A program made the translations under genes and the position numbers. The notes under the pieces are model-generated. The model searched no databases, was not told where the DNA came from, and saw nothing but the letters and a program-made list of their open reading frames with translations. Positions 24,876 through 37,737 of a DNA stretch of 64,000 nucleotides are shown piece after piece; the stretch's first letter is position 1, and each line of letters starts with the position of its first letter. This DNA comes from Bactrocera neohumeralis (taxonomy: Eukaryota; Arthropoda; Insecta; Diptera; Tephritidae). Location: positions 3,906,001 to 3,970,000 of the forward strand of contig NC_065921.1 of the NCBI RefSeq assembly GCF_024586455.1. Reading direction: 5' to 3'.

Positions 24876-26754
24876 TAATATGACATTATTATACATTTCT
24901 CCACATTCCTAATTTAAACCACACTAAGCGAATATTATTTCTGTTATAATTTTCGTTTGTTCTTTCTTCATGGGTTTTATTTAAAGTCAGTACAAATTCT
25001 AAATACATGCAACAGTTTTTCATTAGGGTGAGCCATCACATTATAAAATTGGTATTAAGATTTTTAAGGGAGTTAAATTATAAATTGTATTGATTATAAT
25101 TACTTGATATTTACAGATATTTATTTATTCTTATTAGAGTAGAGACAGACTATTCAACAGTACCTGCTTTATGGTTAACCTTACATACTTCATTCTCGAC
25201 TGAAATGGTTCATCCATAAGAACTTGTCACTTTACTTTAAACTACTTCTACTAACTTAAACTCCAATTCAGAGTAAAATATAGGACATTTTTTAAAATAA
25301 AAATATTTATACAAAAAGTCGGACCACCCCAGTGTTTACAAAACAGACAAACTAATCGCCTAAGCGAGAGTGATCAGTCCAAAACTCGAGTGCTGCTAAC
25401 AAAATCTGTTTAATGCGAAATACTAAATATTTTTTTGGAAACTCTGCACCATCAAGTGGGCGTTTAAATAGGACCATTAATCGAAAGCGCATAAAATCGG
25501 CTCAAATTTTGTTGACACACCAGAGTAATCGGCAGAAATCTATGTACGAGGTTTTTATGACAGCTCACTAAATATTTATGGAAAAATGAGGTGAACTAGT
25601 CTCACGCACACACACTCATAAACACATATGCAAGTGAAAGCCACTCACTGAGTGGCACTTAGTAAACACACACATATGCATATATGTATACTCTTTATAT
25701 AAAATTTAGCGCTGGTTAGATGAGCCCACGCGCGTCTCGCACATCGTAAAACCAAACAATGTTGTGGCCCTCAAAACCCAATAAAATATACCAGAGAGCA
25801 TCCCCACTTCCGAACGCCACAAACGCCTACCGAAATGCCACTACATTACAACCTCTGCGCCGCGTAGCCACTTTCTGTGTATATGTGTGTGCGAGTGTGA
25901 GTCCGAGTGTGTGTGGTGTATACCGTCCGCCGTCTGTCGCTCGTCAGCTGTTGGCTGGCGCTTATTAAAATAGCAATAATGCATATTTATAAATTATGAA
26001 GTGCCCCATCCGGCTCGTGCCCTTCAACGCCTGTCGGCTAACTGTGCATATTAGTTGAATATTCATATTAGAAACAACCAAAGTGCACAGACATGAGAAC
26101 GAGAACGAGTGGGTGTGTGTGTGCGCTGCTTTGTCTATGAAAATGAGAGCATTAGGGAGTTCTGTCTATTGAGCCAAGCATTTACATATGCAGTTATGCG
26201 TCTGTGTGTGTGTGAGTGTGAGGTGTGGTCTGGTGCTAAATTTCGTAAATAATATTCATATGTAATTACGTAACGAACTCAAGCTGGGGCTTTAAATTTA
26301 TTAGGGACCATTAAAAGTTTTGGCAAACAATGCACGCGCCACACACACTCACAAACGCCTGCAAATGTGGCACTGGTGTACGAATTTGGGTGGACCCCTG
26401 TATAGGTGTCAGTAAAAATATGCTTTGGTCAGAATTACTTATTTTCTTACGTTTATATTTATAGCGTATATGTGTATGTTTATTTAGGGCAATAAAGTTC
26501 GCCTTATAAATAATTAAAAAATACTCAGATGCTCGCCTTTGATCCGAAAGTGAAAATTTCTAAGAGAACGGTAGCCCAAGCGGAGAATAAAAAAAGGATA
26601 CCATCTTACCTCGAGTCTCAAACAGTATAGAACAGAAAAGTAGTTCCACAATCGCGGATGTGTTGGCTTAAAGCTCCCAAACCTTAGGCTTTCCCATGAG
26701 TTGATCGGAGAGAGCTTTGAGTATTTCTTTAGTAGCAAAAGAGAAGTTTGGCTC
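24876..26754. other. Unique non-coding DNA with microsatellites
   Basis: No gene recognised. CA/TG tracts occur near 25,602-25,620, 25,660-25,690, 25,880-25,915 and 26,112-26,222. The open frame at 25,759-25,968 lacks coding features. Confidence 0.5.
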
Positions 26755-27245
26755 AATATGAATGGATCCAGTTGAATACTCGACTTGAGACTCTATAGCT
26801 TTCATTTAAATAATGAATTAACTCATAGTTCCTGAGGCATTCTCCGTAATAGCCTTGAGAGCCGAGGTGCATGCTGCTTGGATCCCCTTTTATCAGCTTT
26901 TCAGGCAAGGGAACAAAAAAAGTCAAGAGGGCCACATCTGGGCTGTAGGGCGGCTGCGGAAGCGTTGGGATGCAGGCTTTGGTTAGGAACAGCCCGATTG
27001 ACCCTTCGTTTAAGTCTCTTGAGTACTTCCACGTAAAACTTGGCGTTGACGGTTTGTCCAGAAGGAAACAATTCATGGTGGACAATGCCTTTGATGCCAA
27101 AAAAGACAATGAGCATCGTTTTCATTTTGGAAATGCTTGTCTGACTCTACAGCTGTTCGGAGACAACTGGCAAACCACTCGTTCCTCTACCGCATCCGGT
27201 CGGTGCGTGCACGTTCCGAAGTACAGTTGCGGCGGAAGAAAAATA
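26755..27245 (-). mobile_element. Mariner family M1 fragment
   Basis: The minus strand begins near 27,243 with the M1 leader (TTCTTCCGCCGCAACTGTAC) and encodes GIKGIVHHELFPSGQ, KFYVEVLKRLKRRVNRAV and a decayed PxxPPYSPD-like segment. It continues through SSMHLGSQGYYGECL, which also appears in the copy at 24,056 read in the same frame. The ends are eroded and most of the N-terminal half is deleted. Confidence 0.75.
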
Positions 27246-29129
27246 CGAGTACTTCACATTTTGCTTATGGTAATTCTTTCTCAAAGCTACTTAACAAATA
27301 ATTCTTGCCAATTAAGAGCTTTCTTCCATTCTATTATAATCCGAAACATTTGGAGCTTTAAATCTTTTCCGCTTCGGCAGTTTCAGTTAATAATAACAGT
27401 ATAATTTCGCCTGTTGCAAGCACATGCCCCTAATTTGCTTCCACCAGACGCAATTCACAGCAGTCAGTCCACTGCAATCTGCGAGCTGGCTTCCCACAAA
27501 GAGGCTCCCAACGGCTTCTTCCGTAGACCAAAGCAAGCAAAGGAGCTTTGTGAACGCATGCTGTGGCTCTTGAGCTGTTGGTAGCTGAATTTGGGCCAAC
27601 GAAAACAAGCATTACTTATACTTGGTCACCAACATAAGAACACGTGAACGCTGGGCCTTTGCATTGTGGCTGTGGCAGCGGCAACGACTTGGCCAATATT
27701 TTTGCAACACGATTTCTTGGCGCGAAACACACATATTTTCGCACGACACCATGAAAGAAACAATACACAACAGCTGCGGCAACAACACTTTCCTGGTAAC
27801 CATAAATTGAGGTACACGACGGCTTGCAACGGCTTTGTAAGTATGGTGTATGCAATAATAGTGGCAACTACCGACAATATTCCGCGCTGCAGCAAGGATG
27901 CAGTGTTGCCGCGCCAAATGCTGCAGCCCGTTGACTATGGCCCCCTCCCGTAACAGGTGGTTGTGTTGGCTTCTACCCGCTGCGAACATTACCATTATAA
28001 CCAGCAGCTTCCGCAGTGCCACAAACAACGAAAGCAACAACAGCGGCTGCAGCGCCGCCACAATACAGCATTAAACTAGCTGGAAATTAAATTAAAATCC
28101 CCCCGAAAATAAAAAGCTGTAGGAAAATATGAGCTGTCAAAAGTTAATTTATAGTAACAGGCGGTCAGTCGATGTATCGCAGCCAACCGCCCGCGAGTGG
28201 TGCCCGTACCGAGGTGTGTTTGTGGCCAAAGCGGCCAGCTCGTAGCGGTTCGGTTGGTCGTTCACCCGTTGCATCTGGCGAGTGGGCAATGGCCCCAAAA
28301 TTTGTGTGAACTTAAATTACTTTTTGTGCATGAAATAATCACGGGGCTGTTTGCGAGAGTTCGGCGTGGAATGCCAAAGGGTAATACTAAAATGGCAACC
28401 AAATTAGTGAGATGAGTGTCACATGTTGCTACAGTATATAACAGTTTTGTTCACCTAACGGTTGTATGTGTCACCTAAAAATGGTCGAGATAGATATCGG
28501 GTTTTATAAATATAAATGATCGGGCTTACGAGACGAGTTGAAATCCGGATATCGTCTGTCTGTCCATACAAGATGTAACTGGAGTAAACTTGAGATATCT
28601 TGATGAAACTTGACATTAAATTTTAATTTCGTGATGGTATCGAATATTTGGATCCCAGTACCTATAGTTGACCTTTGACCGAAAATATTGGTCAATGTGT
28701 CAGATTTACCAAGGGAACGCTATTCCCTTTAATTCTATCTGAGAGAACATCGATAAACAATATTAGTTAGTGGCAAAGGCAAGCGGGGTAGTCATGGACA
28801 GTAGTTTTTTCGATACTAGCCACATCCATAGACATTTCCGAAGTTGGAATTTGTAACTGTGATTACTGAAAATTTTCTGATGTCGATCGAAAGGAACAAT
28901 GTCTATGAAATACCATAAAGCTGAAAGTGCTATCGTGGCTTTGCCAACGAGTCGCTACTCAGCAGTGCTTTTGCGCTCTAAGTTTGGATCTATAGATCTC
29001 CTTTGGGCTCGACAAGCGCCGATCAATAACCAGAACTTGTTTAGAGTCAAAACTGCAACCCAAGAGGTTCTCTGAACTATTTGCTCTTATCAAACTTAAT
29101 ACCGCCGCTATGACCCGTTCTAACCCGAC
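27246..29129. other. Unique non-coding DNA
   Basis: No gene recognised. Several overlapping frames at 27,387-28,061 on both strands have no domain and no splice context, and mutually exclude each other. Confidence 0.45.
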
Positions 29130-29420
29130 GCTGTCCAATAAGCTCATAGATGTTGAGGTTACATAACCTGTGTCATACAAGTTTCCAAAGCTGTATTGAA
29201 GAAAGCGGGGATACTTCCTTCTCAACTGTTTTGCTTATGCTAGTATGGGGTTTTCTGTATACACATGTACTTTCAGCGAACTTGTTGAAGATGCTGAGAT
29301 TGTTCTTAATCGCCTTAACAAATTTGTGGTAGGATCAAAGCGCATCGTCGATCTATAACGCCAGATGAACCATATCTAGCAGTTTTGGTAATTATAAGCA
29401 CCAGCGGTGACAGCTGCTTA
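29130..29420 (+). mobile_element. Non-LTR retrotransposon tail remnant
   Basis: The translation near 29,170-29,355 gives SCIEESGDT, then TFSELVEDAEIVLNRLNKFV and VGSKRIV. This resembles the extreme C-terminus of the Jockey/R1-like ORF2 also seen near 4,720-4,790 (RLNNFVISSKRFVV). Only the tail is left and the frame changes within it. Confidence 0.4.
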
Positions 29421-29725
29421 AGTGAGATCCTGCGTGACCTTTGGTACGAAGACCATCCTTAGCTCCTAACCTAACGATTGTCTAACTTTTTGATATGATA
29501 TTTCTCGTACAAATGGTTTTTTAACCCAAAATAGGTCTCAGTCTCGGCAATTTATTTTTCTGTATTCAGGGCTGAGAAGCACCAAAAGACTCTCGGTGCC
29601 ATATAATATAATACTGTGAATGTTTAGCAATTCCGTATCCAATTCATACAGTTTTCCGTTGAGCCCGGCTTTGCACAAATGTGATTGGTAGCACTGGAGA
29701 TATACGACTGCAACGACATCTATTG

Positions 29726-29757
29726 ACAAAATACGAAAAGACGTTTTCGACTACCCA
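29726..29757. mobile_element. Solo terminal repeat of the cecropia/Hsmar1-like mariner
   Basis: The segment ATACGAAAAGACGTTTTCGA followed by CTACCCA is a near-perfect copy of the right terminal repeat of the element at 9,406-9,793. No matching left end or transposase was found nearby. Confidence 0.6.
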
Positions 29758-30004
29758 ATATATAATTTTAGGGCCTCCGACGCTCCCTTCTGGGCGTTAC
29801 AAACTTTGTTGCAAACTGTTCAGGGTAAATATATTGGTATATATTTTTCTCTGTGTGCTACATTTCACAATTCTGGCTCCACTGCCAGCTCATGGCCAAA
29901 ATTCACACATCGTTCTTATTATACAATGGAATGTCACTTGGAATCAAACAAAGAAGGAAAACTCTCGCCTGCAAGTTCGAACTGTAAATATTTTACGGCT
30001 ATAG

Positions 30005-30190
30005 AAATATCAATACTTCAATCTTCGGGCGCACAAAGATTTGATGGACAGCAAAGGGAACAACAACACCAAGACGGATGTGGCACGTCAACGCCGTCGC
30101 CATTAGTTCGGCGCCAACGTCCACAAAGCAACACAAGTGAAGGGCATGGGAATTCAGGACGACAGCGAGGCGATGCAGTTGATTGAGTGA
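30005..30190 (+). pseudogene. Coding-like frame split by one TAG, unidentified
   Basis: A frame opens after an acceptor-like TTTTACGGCTATAG and reads KYQYFNLRAHKDLMDSKG to a TAG at 30,104-30,106. It then continues without further stops through FGANVHKATQVKGMGIQDDS to a TGA at 30,188-30,190. Both halves have a mixed, soluble-protein-like composition unlike the surrounding low-complexity frames. I do not recognise the protein. It could be a broken terminal exon, two short exons, or chance. Expression and conservation are unknown. Confidence 0.22.
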
Positions 30191-31414
30191 AAGTCAAGTC
30201 GTGTTGTGTCAAAGCCTGTGCACAGCCCAGCCCTGCCCTGTCCTTTTACAAGTGCCAAAGCAGCTGGCTTCCGCTCCCAGCAAAAATATACAGCTGGCGT
30301 GGGTGTGCGCGCGTGTGTGTGTGCGTGTTGGTGTTTATTGGTTTGTGTGCGGATGACACCACAAAGTGCCAATTCTAACACTTTAATGACTTTCTAATAT
30401 GCAACACGAGAAGTACATAATTTAGTTGCACGTGGCAAGGCTGCACATTCCATTTTGCCCTCAAACTCTGGCTCCTCCATCTTTTTTAGTAACTTATTTA
30501 CCGAACCAAAGTCACAGTGTGTTAGTCAACACCGAAAGACGTGATGAGAATTTCTATGCCCCATATGCCTTTGTTGCAGTTGCATTCTACAGAGGCCTCT
30601 CTCACCGGGCAGCGGCAAATGTACTGTGTGCCTGATGTGTGTGTGTGTGTGTATGTGAGTGTACTTTCATTTATTGGCATTTATATGTGTGTGTAGATTC
30701 CAACATTTTCCGTCCGAGTGCTGCCATGGGGAATTGCAAAGTGCGACACGAGCGTCAAGTTACTGCTCCGTAACAGAGCACGTAAAGCTGGACAGCCAAT
30801 ACCTTTAGAGGCCGTACGCAACTGTGGGTCCACTAACAAAACTGTGCACTCGTTTCTCTGTGTGTGTATGGTAGTGTATTGGTGCGGCGTCTGGTGACTA
30901 TAATGAATAATTTACAAAGGTGTTTGGTGTTAATTTGTTAATTGCTTAAACGTCTCTGTTAAATGTGGAGACTGCCATATTGTATGCCTCTCATTGTTTA
31001 CTAAACGCCAGCAATCTCATATATTTGCATTAGCACAAAGAATCCTTTCATTATTGCGTTATGAGATTTTATTGACAAAATACTATACTTGCCACAAACT
31101 GGGTCAAGTAATGTCAATGAAGGGGCTGCATATCCTTTTGTGTCTGTGTTAAGAGCCATTTTGTAATTCGAAGTTAATGAGAGAGGCACTTTGCAAAAAT
31201 GTATGACTCCTTAAGTTCTTTAGAAGATGAACAAAGTATATGACTCTCAAAAAGTATAAAACTTAAAAAAATATAACCAGAACTTTGAACTACTTTATTT
31301 TTCCATAATATTGTTCTGTAATCTGGTTATTAATGGGTTATAATACTTAGACTTTGTTCATACTATGTAATCACACCGCGAGAATCACTTGAGAATCAAT
31401 GATTAACAATCGTA
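30191..31414. other. Unique non-coding DNA
   Basis: No gene recognised. TG tracts occur at 30,310-30,335, 30,636-30,660 and 30,685-30,696. Confidence 0.5.
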
Positions 31415-31760
31415 GATCTCACCGGCATTTTTGGAATATCAATAGGATCAGTAAAAGCCATTTTGAAAGATCATTTGGGCCTAAGAAAAGTGAAAGAACG
31501 ATTGGTTCAAAAATCATTATATTTTTTCGAAAAACTGCGTCGCGTTAACGTCTATGAAACAATGCTATTCGACTACCATAATATCATGAAACGTATAAAT
31601 ACTGGCGATGAGTCCTGAATCTATGCATACGACCCGGTAACAGAGATCAATCAGCCGAATATCGTGGCGAAGGTGAGCTTAAGTCGAAGAACCAACGTCA
31701 GAGCAGGTCAAAAACCAAAGATATGTTGATAGTTTTCTTCGATTATCCTTCTTAGATTTT
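31415..31760 (+). mobile_element. Mariner transposase fragment
   Basis: In-frame matches run from the HTH end, VKAILKDHLGLRKVKERLV, through TGDES-stop-IYAYDP (first Asp region, usual TGDESWIYAYDP) to ICLIVFFDYP (usual MLTVFFDYRG). The tryptophan codon of TGDESW is now a stop. No terminal repeats found. Confidence 0.6.
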
Positions 31761-33424
31761 GCAGAATAATCTAAAAATTTTAAAATTATGAACAAAGTCT
31801 TACTATTTTTTGCGCATAGAGTGTGTAGTCGTAGAAGTTCTCTAACGCTCTCTCACCCTCTCTCTCAATATTCATTGTTATGTAAGCCCTGAAAGAGTCC
31901 AGTTCAGACTTAACAGTCGAACAAGTACTCTCAGTCTTGCAAATGTGGAATTTCCAGGATTTCAAAATGTATAATTCCTAGTCCTATCTATAGAAGTTGA
32001 CGAAATCGGCTATGTGGACAAATCGAGGATAGTTTACTATAATGCCGAGAGTCTACGAGAATGTATAACTTTATAATAAGCTTGAAGTTACGGACCAGAT
32101 TTATCGTTATGTATGTATTTTGCAATCTCTACATAAAAAGAATCGCCATTATGCAGAGCTGCAAAGAAACAGAGGGAGAGAGAAAGGGAAGGGACAGAGA
32201 CAGAGAGAGAATAGAAACACTTTAAGTGCTAACAGCGTGATATTTTATTTTCACTTAATATATTTATTATTAATAACTTGCATATAAATGACCGCAATAA
32301 GATTGAGATTGCAAGCTGAATGCGCACACACATCAGGACACCGCAGCGCCACAAGTGAAAAAATAATAAAAACCAAGCGATATCGATGCAAATAGGTTCC
32401 ACTCAATTAACCACAAGCAGAAGCAGCAATAAAAGACTTCGAATGCACTTCAAAAGTATCTGAACGATGCGACTGTCACACTCCACCGGAGCGCAGGATA
32501 CAAAGCAGCGAGGCATGCAGAAGAAGAGATGAGGAGACCCAAAGCTGTGATGTGGCGAGCGCCTGCAGCGAAGAACAACAATGTCTTTGAGACTCAGCAA
32601 GAGTGCAAAAAGCAATATACACACGATGTACGTACGTGTTCATGTGCTTGACACCACTATAAACGCCACAATCGTGCAACGTGATTTGTATTACTACTTA
32701 GTTACGCTGCATACGCATGCGCATCCTGTCTAGCTTCAGCACTGGGACACAGTAACCCGGCTAGGCGCTCGTTGGCTTGTGAGGGTATTGTGTTTACATT
32801 TCAAGCTTCGTTTCCCAGCGCAAACACACAGCTTTCCAAGCATACTTACAGGCGCAGCCGCTGCCTTTTGCTTTGTAAGTCGGTACAATGCACGCGTGCG
32901 CATGTGTGTGTGTGTGTCTAGCGAACACGTCACTATTTAAATGCAACGTTAAATTTGCAATTGAAATGAAATTGTTCGCATGCATCTTCAGCGCGCTCCA
33001 GAGTACACAATCGTGCCAATGTCAAAGACGCTTTCGGCATTTTCTTATTGCCAGGCGTCTCTGTGCTCGAAATCGACGTTGACAAAAGACTTTCGATTAC
33101 TTCTGATTGCCTGCACTCAAGGTGACATCCAGCATTGTTGTGCGCCGGGGGTGGACGTTAGGCGGGCGACGTGCGATATAGACGTCTTTTTGTAGGAAAG
33201 AAGCAGGAGAAATATAAAACTAGACGAAGCTAAAGGTCATAGGGTTAAGACGATATTGAATTTGATGTTTCTGAACTGCAGACAGCACATTTTTTAAGCA
33301 TTAAAATGGAGCTGCAGTCGCTGAGCGCGAACATGCTGTCCTGCAACGTCGACTCGCCCTTGAGCTCGAAATTTTCATTTGTCTAAGACACATGACCGTC
33401 GCCTTCGTTATAAATTACTGTGAC
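31761..33424. other. Unique non-coding DNA
   Basis: No gene recognised. There is a CT-rich tract at 31,840-31,866 and a GA-rich tract at 32,165-32,212. Confidence 0.5.
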
Positions 33425-33700
33425 ACATAATTTTCAATTACGCGATTAAAGCCCAGTTAACAACAGCGCACCAGTCGTTTTTTCTTTTCGCAACGTGACG
33501 CCAATTGGAGATTCCATAGAGCTCATCATTCCACCGAATGCAATATTCGCCGTGGCCAACGCGCAAAGGACCATAAATCTTCCGCAGAACCTTTCTTTCG
33601 AAAACTCGTAACGTCGACTCATCAGATGTTGCCATCGTCTATGACTCTGAATCATGTAGTAGGACGGAAATAATAAGTGCCTTATAGAGTTTGGTTTTTT
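33425..33700 (-). mobile_element. RTE-like non-LTR 3' fragment
   Basis: The minus strand encodes DESTLRVFERKVLRKIYGPL, a signature of the end of the RTE-like ORF also present at 34,660-34,863. It then jumps to SNWRHVAKRKNDWCAVVNWA, the last residues of the same ORF. The intervening block (GHVVRMDE...) is deleted. Confidence 0.7.
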
Positions 33701-34344
33701 TCGTCGAGCGAGCACTTAACTTCTCAATTGCTTAATCAACCCAAAGTAGCACCTAGTGGCATTCCGCGTTGGATTTCGAGGTTGGAGGATGGAGTTATGT
33801 GTAGAAGTTCACGCAAGTGAGGAAAATTCTCTGATTGCCATTTACTTGGGAGTGGCCAGAAATTATTATTTTAAATATGGATTAAGCAGCTCATGACTTC
33901 CGGTTCTAGATCAAGTATCCTCTGGGTAGCCAAAAAACACCCGTTTGAAGGCGAGTTTAAGTGAGAAGGCGAAATATCCCCTCCACAGGATTGTGCGCTT
34001 GGATTGGGACCCGATTTTTCTTTCGTGGCAGTGGCTTGAAATGCTATAATGTTGCCATGGCAGTCTTTTCGTGATCAGCAAATGAAGATATGGGCGTGGA
34101 CTTTTACAGGTTCCATAAAAGGAAAGGAAGGAAGGAGGCCTTCTTAACTAAAGTTAGTATCTCTGCACTCACCGACTGCATTGGACTCTCTTTATGTTTT
34201 TAGCAGGTAATGCCGATAGATTGCGAATTAGTTTTTGAAAACAGTCTTCACTATGCGGAAGTTCCTCACAATTTATTTCCGAAGCCAAGAAAACTTATTG
34301 TTCTGTTCACTATATTAAATTTTTGTATTTTAGTAGACCTGCGT
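33701..34344. other. Unique non-coding DNA between two RTE-like fragments
   Basis: No gene recognised; 34,110-34,140 is a short GGAAGGAAGG tract. Confidence 0.45.
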
Positions 34345-34830
34345 CTGATCTTCTTCTTTTTTTTTATCGTAAACACCGCTTACGCGGTTATGCCCGAGTT
34401 AACAACAACGCGCCATTCGTTCTTCCTTTTCGCTGTTTGGCACCAATTGAAGATTCCTAGTGTAGCCAGGTCCTCCTCCACCTAGTCTTTCCAACGGAGT
34501 GGAGATCTTCCTCTTCCTCTGCTTCCCCCGGCAGGTACTGCGTTGAATACTTTCAGAGCATGAGTGTTTTCGTCCATTCGAACGACATGACCTAGCCAGC
34601 GCAGCCGATGTCCCTTAATTCGCTGAACTACTTCAAAGTCGTCGTATAACTCGTACAGCTCATCGAATGCGATATTCGTCGTTGAATATGAGCAAAGGAT
34701 CATAAATCTTCCGCAGAACCTTTCTCTCGAAAACTCGTAACGTCGACTCATCAGATATTGTTATCGGCCATGCCTCTACAACATATAGAGGATGGGAATA
34801 ATGAGTAATTTGTAAAGCTTGGTCTTTGTT
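34345..34830 (-). mobile_element. RTE-like non-LTR 3' fragment
   Basis: The minus strand gives DESTLRVFERKVLRKIYDPL, then DDFEVVQRIKGHRLRWLGHV and VRMDENTHALKVFNAVPAGG. It ends with an SRGRGRSPLRWKD block and a Lys/Arg-rich tail (AKRKNEWR). This order is typical of the C-terminal region of RTE-like reverse transcriptase ORFs. Its 3' end abuts AAAAAAAAGAAGAAG on the element strand. Two frameshifts are present. Confidence 0.75.
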
Positions 34831-36655
34831 TGTCATCTGATGAATACACCAGTTTATGTTCAAAATTTGTTAGAAATTGAATTAATTCATTGTTGTTGTG
34901 CTGGCGTTCAAAATTACTCCCAACCGAAGCGCTTGCAGCCAAATCGTTAATTATCTTTCCATAACAATGAACGAATTTACTACTACAAACATACTTTTAA
35001 TAATCTCTTAAACGGGAGTTTATCTACAATATTACCGTTGAATGCATAAATTTCTCGAACAAAAATTGGCGTCTGAATTATGACTGTTTTTGAATAAAAG
35101 CAATAACCTTTAAACCGGTCTTAAGGCCAAGCACAAGCAATAAAACTCGGAGCAGCACACACACACATAAAGTGTTTCAACGGAAAACAACGAGATTGCA
35201 TAACAAATCGCAGCGGCAGATTAAAAACAAAAAATGCTTGAAATTCGCGCGTTCCACAAGCGAACATTTCTGTTTTGGCCTTTGATTTCCCAGCTGCTTT
35301 GATAAGTACTTCAAAGGATTAAAAGTAGGCTGGCGCATGGCTGGAGTGGGCGAGGGTGGACGGCGGTAGGAGGATGTGCGATGCGCGATGAAAACAATGA
35401 ACTTGCCCCACAGCCACAAAATAAATTTCCACGTGGCTTCTGGTTGGCAAAGTCATGGACGTCGACTCAGCCAACTAAGTGGCCAATGTCTTCCCAACAA
35501 CACGGACTCCTTCACAGCGGCCTGGCGTCTTGTTTCAGCGCTCTGAGGGAGATAGGCCAAAGCGGAAACGTTGCAGACACATTTTGAAAAGGAATTTGTG
35601 GCCGAGCACAAAAGACTCGTGCCGACAAACCGTCTTTTGCAGAAGAGGTGTGGCTGAGTGAAGGAGTTATTTCGCGGTGCCTGTGCAATATCTGTTATTC
35701 TCGGTTTCGTATTAGCTTAAAATGTAGTATTGCCATCGCAACCGCAACACAAGTCATCGAACAGAGGCGGCTGACCAGTCTGAGGGGTTGGCAAGCCAAA
35801 TTATCTAAATTAGACAAGAAATACAGAAGATATTCGAGCTATGATTTATTTCTCTAATCGCAAACCACTTACTAATCCAAATAGTTCGACTATGGCTACA
35901 ATTAGATTGCTCTTGTCAAAATGGCAGCTTGCAAGGAAATTTAAATTTAAATTCTCAAGCAATATTTTTCACAATATCTGCGCCCCTGATATAACTTGAG
36001 GAAACGCCTTTGTAAAACCGAGTTGCATACCTCCCACATACCAAAACTTTGCAATAACAGTTGTTTTAATACAGCATTCCTTGGCTGCGACGTGAAGTTA
36101 GAACTGAAACAGGATGAAGAAATTCATTGAGAACTAGAATTCGTTGTAAAATTGAATTGGCAGCGGTGTTAATGTCGAAAGGAAATACACCAGACACAAG
36201 TCTGGCTAACGTTTATATCTGGTCAAAGAAAAGAAACGAAAGTCAGCGTTGAAGCAATGGAAAAGTTTGTTTGCAGTTTCAGGAAGGGTAAGCTTTACAA
36301 CTTCATATTTGAAGAACAAAGAAAAATTGAGTACTGGTAATCTATTGTTTGGAATCAATAGAGCATTTGAACATTAACTTCTAGAATTTACAAGTTTTGA
36401 ATGAATTAGTAACACTCAACTTCCTTAGGTTATGTCATATTAAACAGATCATAATTTCATAAATTTAACTGAAATAATTATAATCGTTTTATATCGACGC
36501 TTAATGCACATATGTATATATACCTAATTCATTAACGTTTGACATATACCCTCAATCACCCTCACCCCTTAAAAAAGTAACAAATTACCCTAATAGTATG
36601 AAATTTCCTCTATTACCTTGCATATGCAACACATATGGCCTTAAAAGAATGAAAT
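34831..36655. other. Unique non-coding DNA
   Basis: No gene recognised. A frame at 35,381-35,587 (+) is open but has no domain. Confidence 0.45.
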
Positions 36656-37367
36656 GTAAACACTGGTAGAAATCCACCTCCAAATTCACCACGATATGTG
36701 AACGCCGGAGTGCCGCTAAACAGCTGATAGAACGTAAACAAAATAAAGCAGCTGCAGCCCAAATTGATTTGTTAACAAATTACGAATTGGAACCAAAGAA
36801 ATATAAATTTAGTGCTAAATAATCGGAAATAACAATACGATTGCGTTTGATAAAAATGCACAATGAGTTCAGTATAATATCTTAAGTTGTCAATAAATTT
36901 ATCCCACGGATACATGATAAATCAATTCGTGAAACTACAACTTGTTGCCGGTAATGAAGAAATAGTACAAGTGTTTATTTTAAAACGATTAATATATTAT
37001 GTAGTATTTAAAACGAAATCGTGTACATTTATAAGTCTAAAAAGGTTAAACTTTTCAATACTACGTCATTTAAATCAATTAAAATTAGAAATTTGATATT
37101 TAGCACGCTCAGTCATTAAATTATTAACAAACGTAGATGCTGCAGCTACCCGTTCCCTTTTGGATAAAGTCCTCGATTTAATTCAAGTTATTATTCGTAC
37201 ATTGCCCTACTAGTAGTTGAAGTGGCAAATAAAAAGTTGCACAAAAATCGGAAAAACTGTTCCTTAATTTACAAACCACATTAACCAATACAGCGGCCAC
37301 CACGGGCGTCAATGCCACAGCCAATGTGAAGCAGTTACGTCAACAAAAGCGCTTCAAAAGTTTATAA
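36656..37367 (+). pseudogene. Relic of an unidentified protein-coding sequence
   Basis: Three protein-like blocks lie in different frames. They are NTGRNPPPNSPRYVNAGVPL ending in TGA at 36,725; AAKQLIERKQNKAAAAQIDL then LTNYELEPKKYKFSAK ending in TAA at 36,820; and, from about 37,133, DAAATRSLLDKVLDLIQVII with RTLP, followed by NTAATTGVNATANVKQLRQQ and KRFKSL ending in TAA at 37,365. Stops and frame changes separate them and no intron sites were obvious. It looks like a decayed gene or processed pseudogene just upstream of Ipk1. I do not recognise the family. Confidence 0.3.
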
Positions 37368-37700
37368 CTTTCCTGCAATAGCAAATTGTAACGCTATACC
37401 AGTATATCGCTTTGTTCATTTGGAGCAAAAACTTTTGTAAAATAGCTATAAAAAATAGTAAATAAAGGACGAGTGCACGGCAAGTGCAACTGCAACTATA
37501 ATAGAACTTGTGTATATTTGTACATATACATACAAATGTATATACTAGCTGCACAAACTTGTGCAGGTTTAGCCATAAAATACGAGTAAAATGCAATTTG
37601 TAGGAAAGCTAAAAACTTTTATTTTGAATTAAACAAAATGGAGTTCACAAATATTATGCCATATACAATCTGCGGAGTAGATTCCACAAGTGAGTTTCAG

Positions 37701-37737
37701 TCAGTTAACCAGACAGCAGTTGACATCGTATGGACAA
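37701..37737 (+). promoter_or_regulatory. Possible Inr/DPE upstream of Ipk1
   Basis: An initiator match TCAGTT (37,701-37,706) follows TTTCAG. A DPE-like GGACA lies at 37,732, two bases further than the usual +28 spacing. It is 690 bp upstream of the Ipk1 start codon, so a long 5' UTR or an intron would be needed. Weak evidence. Confidence 0.2.
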
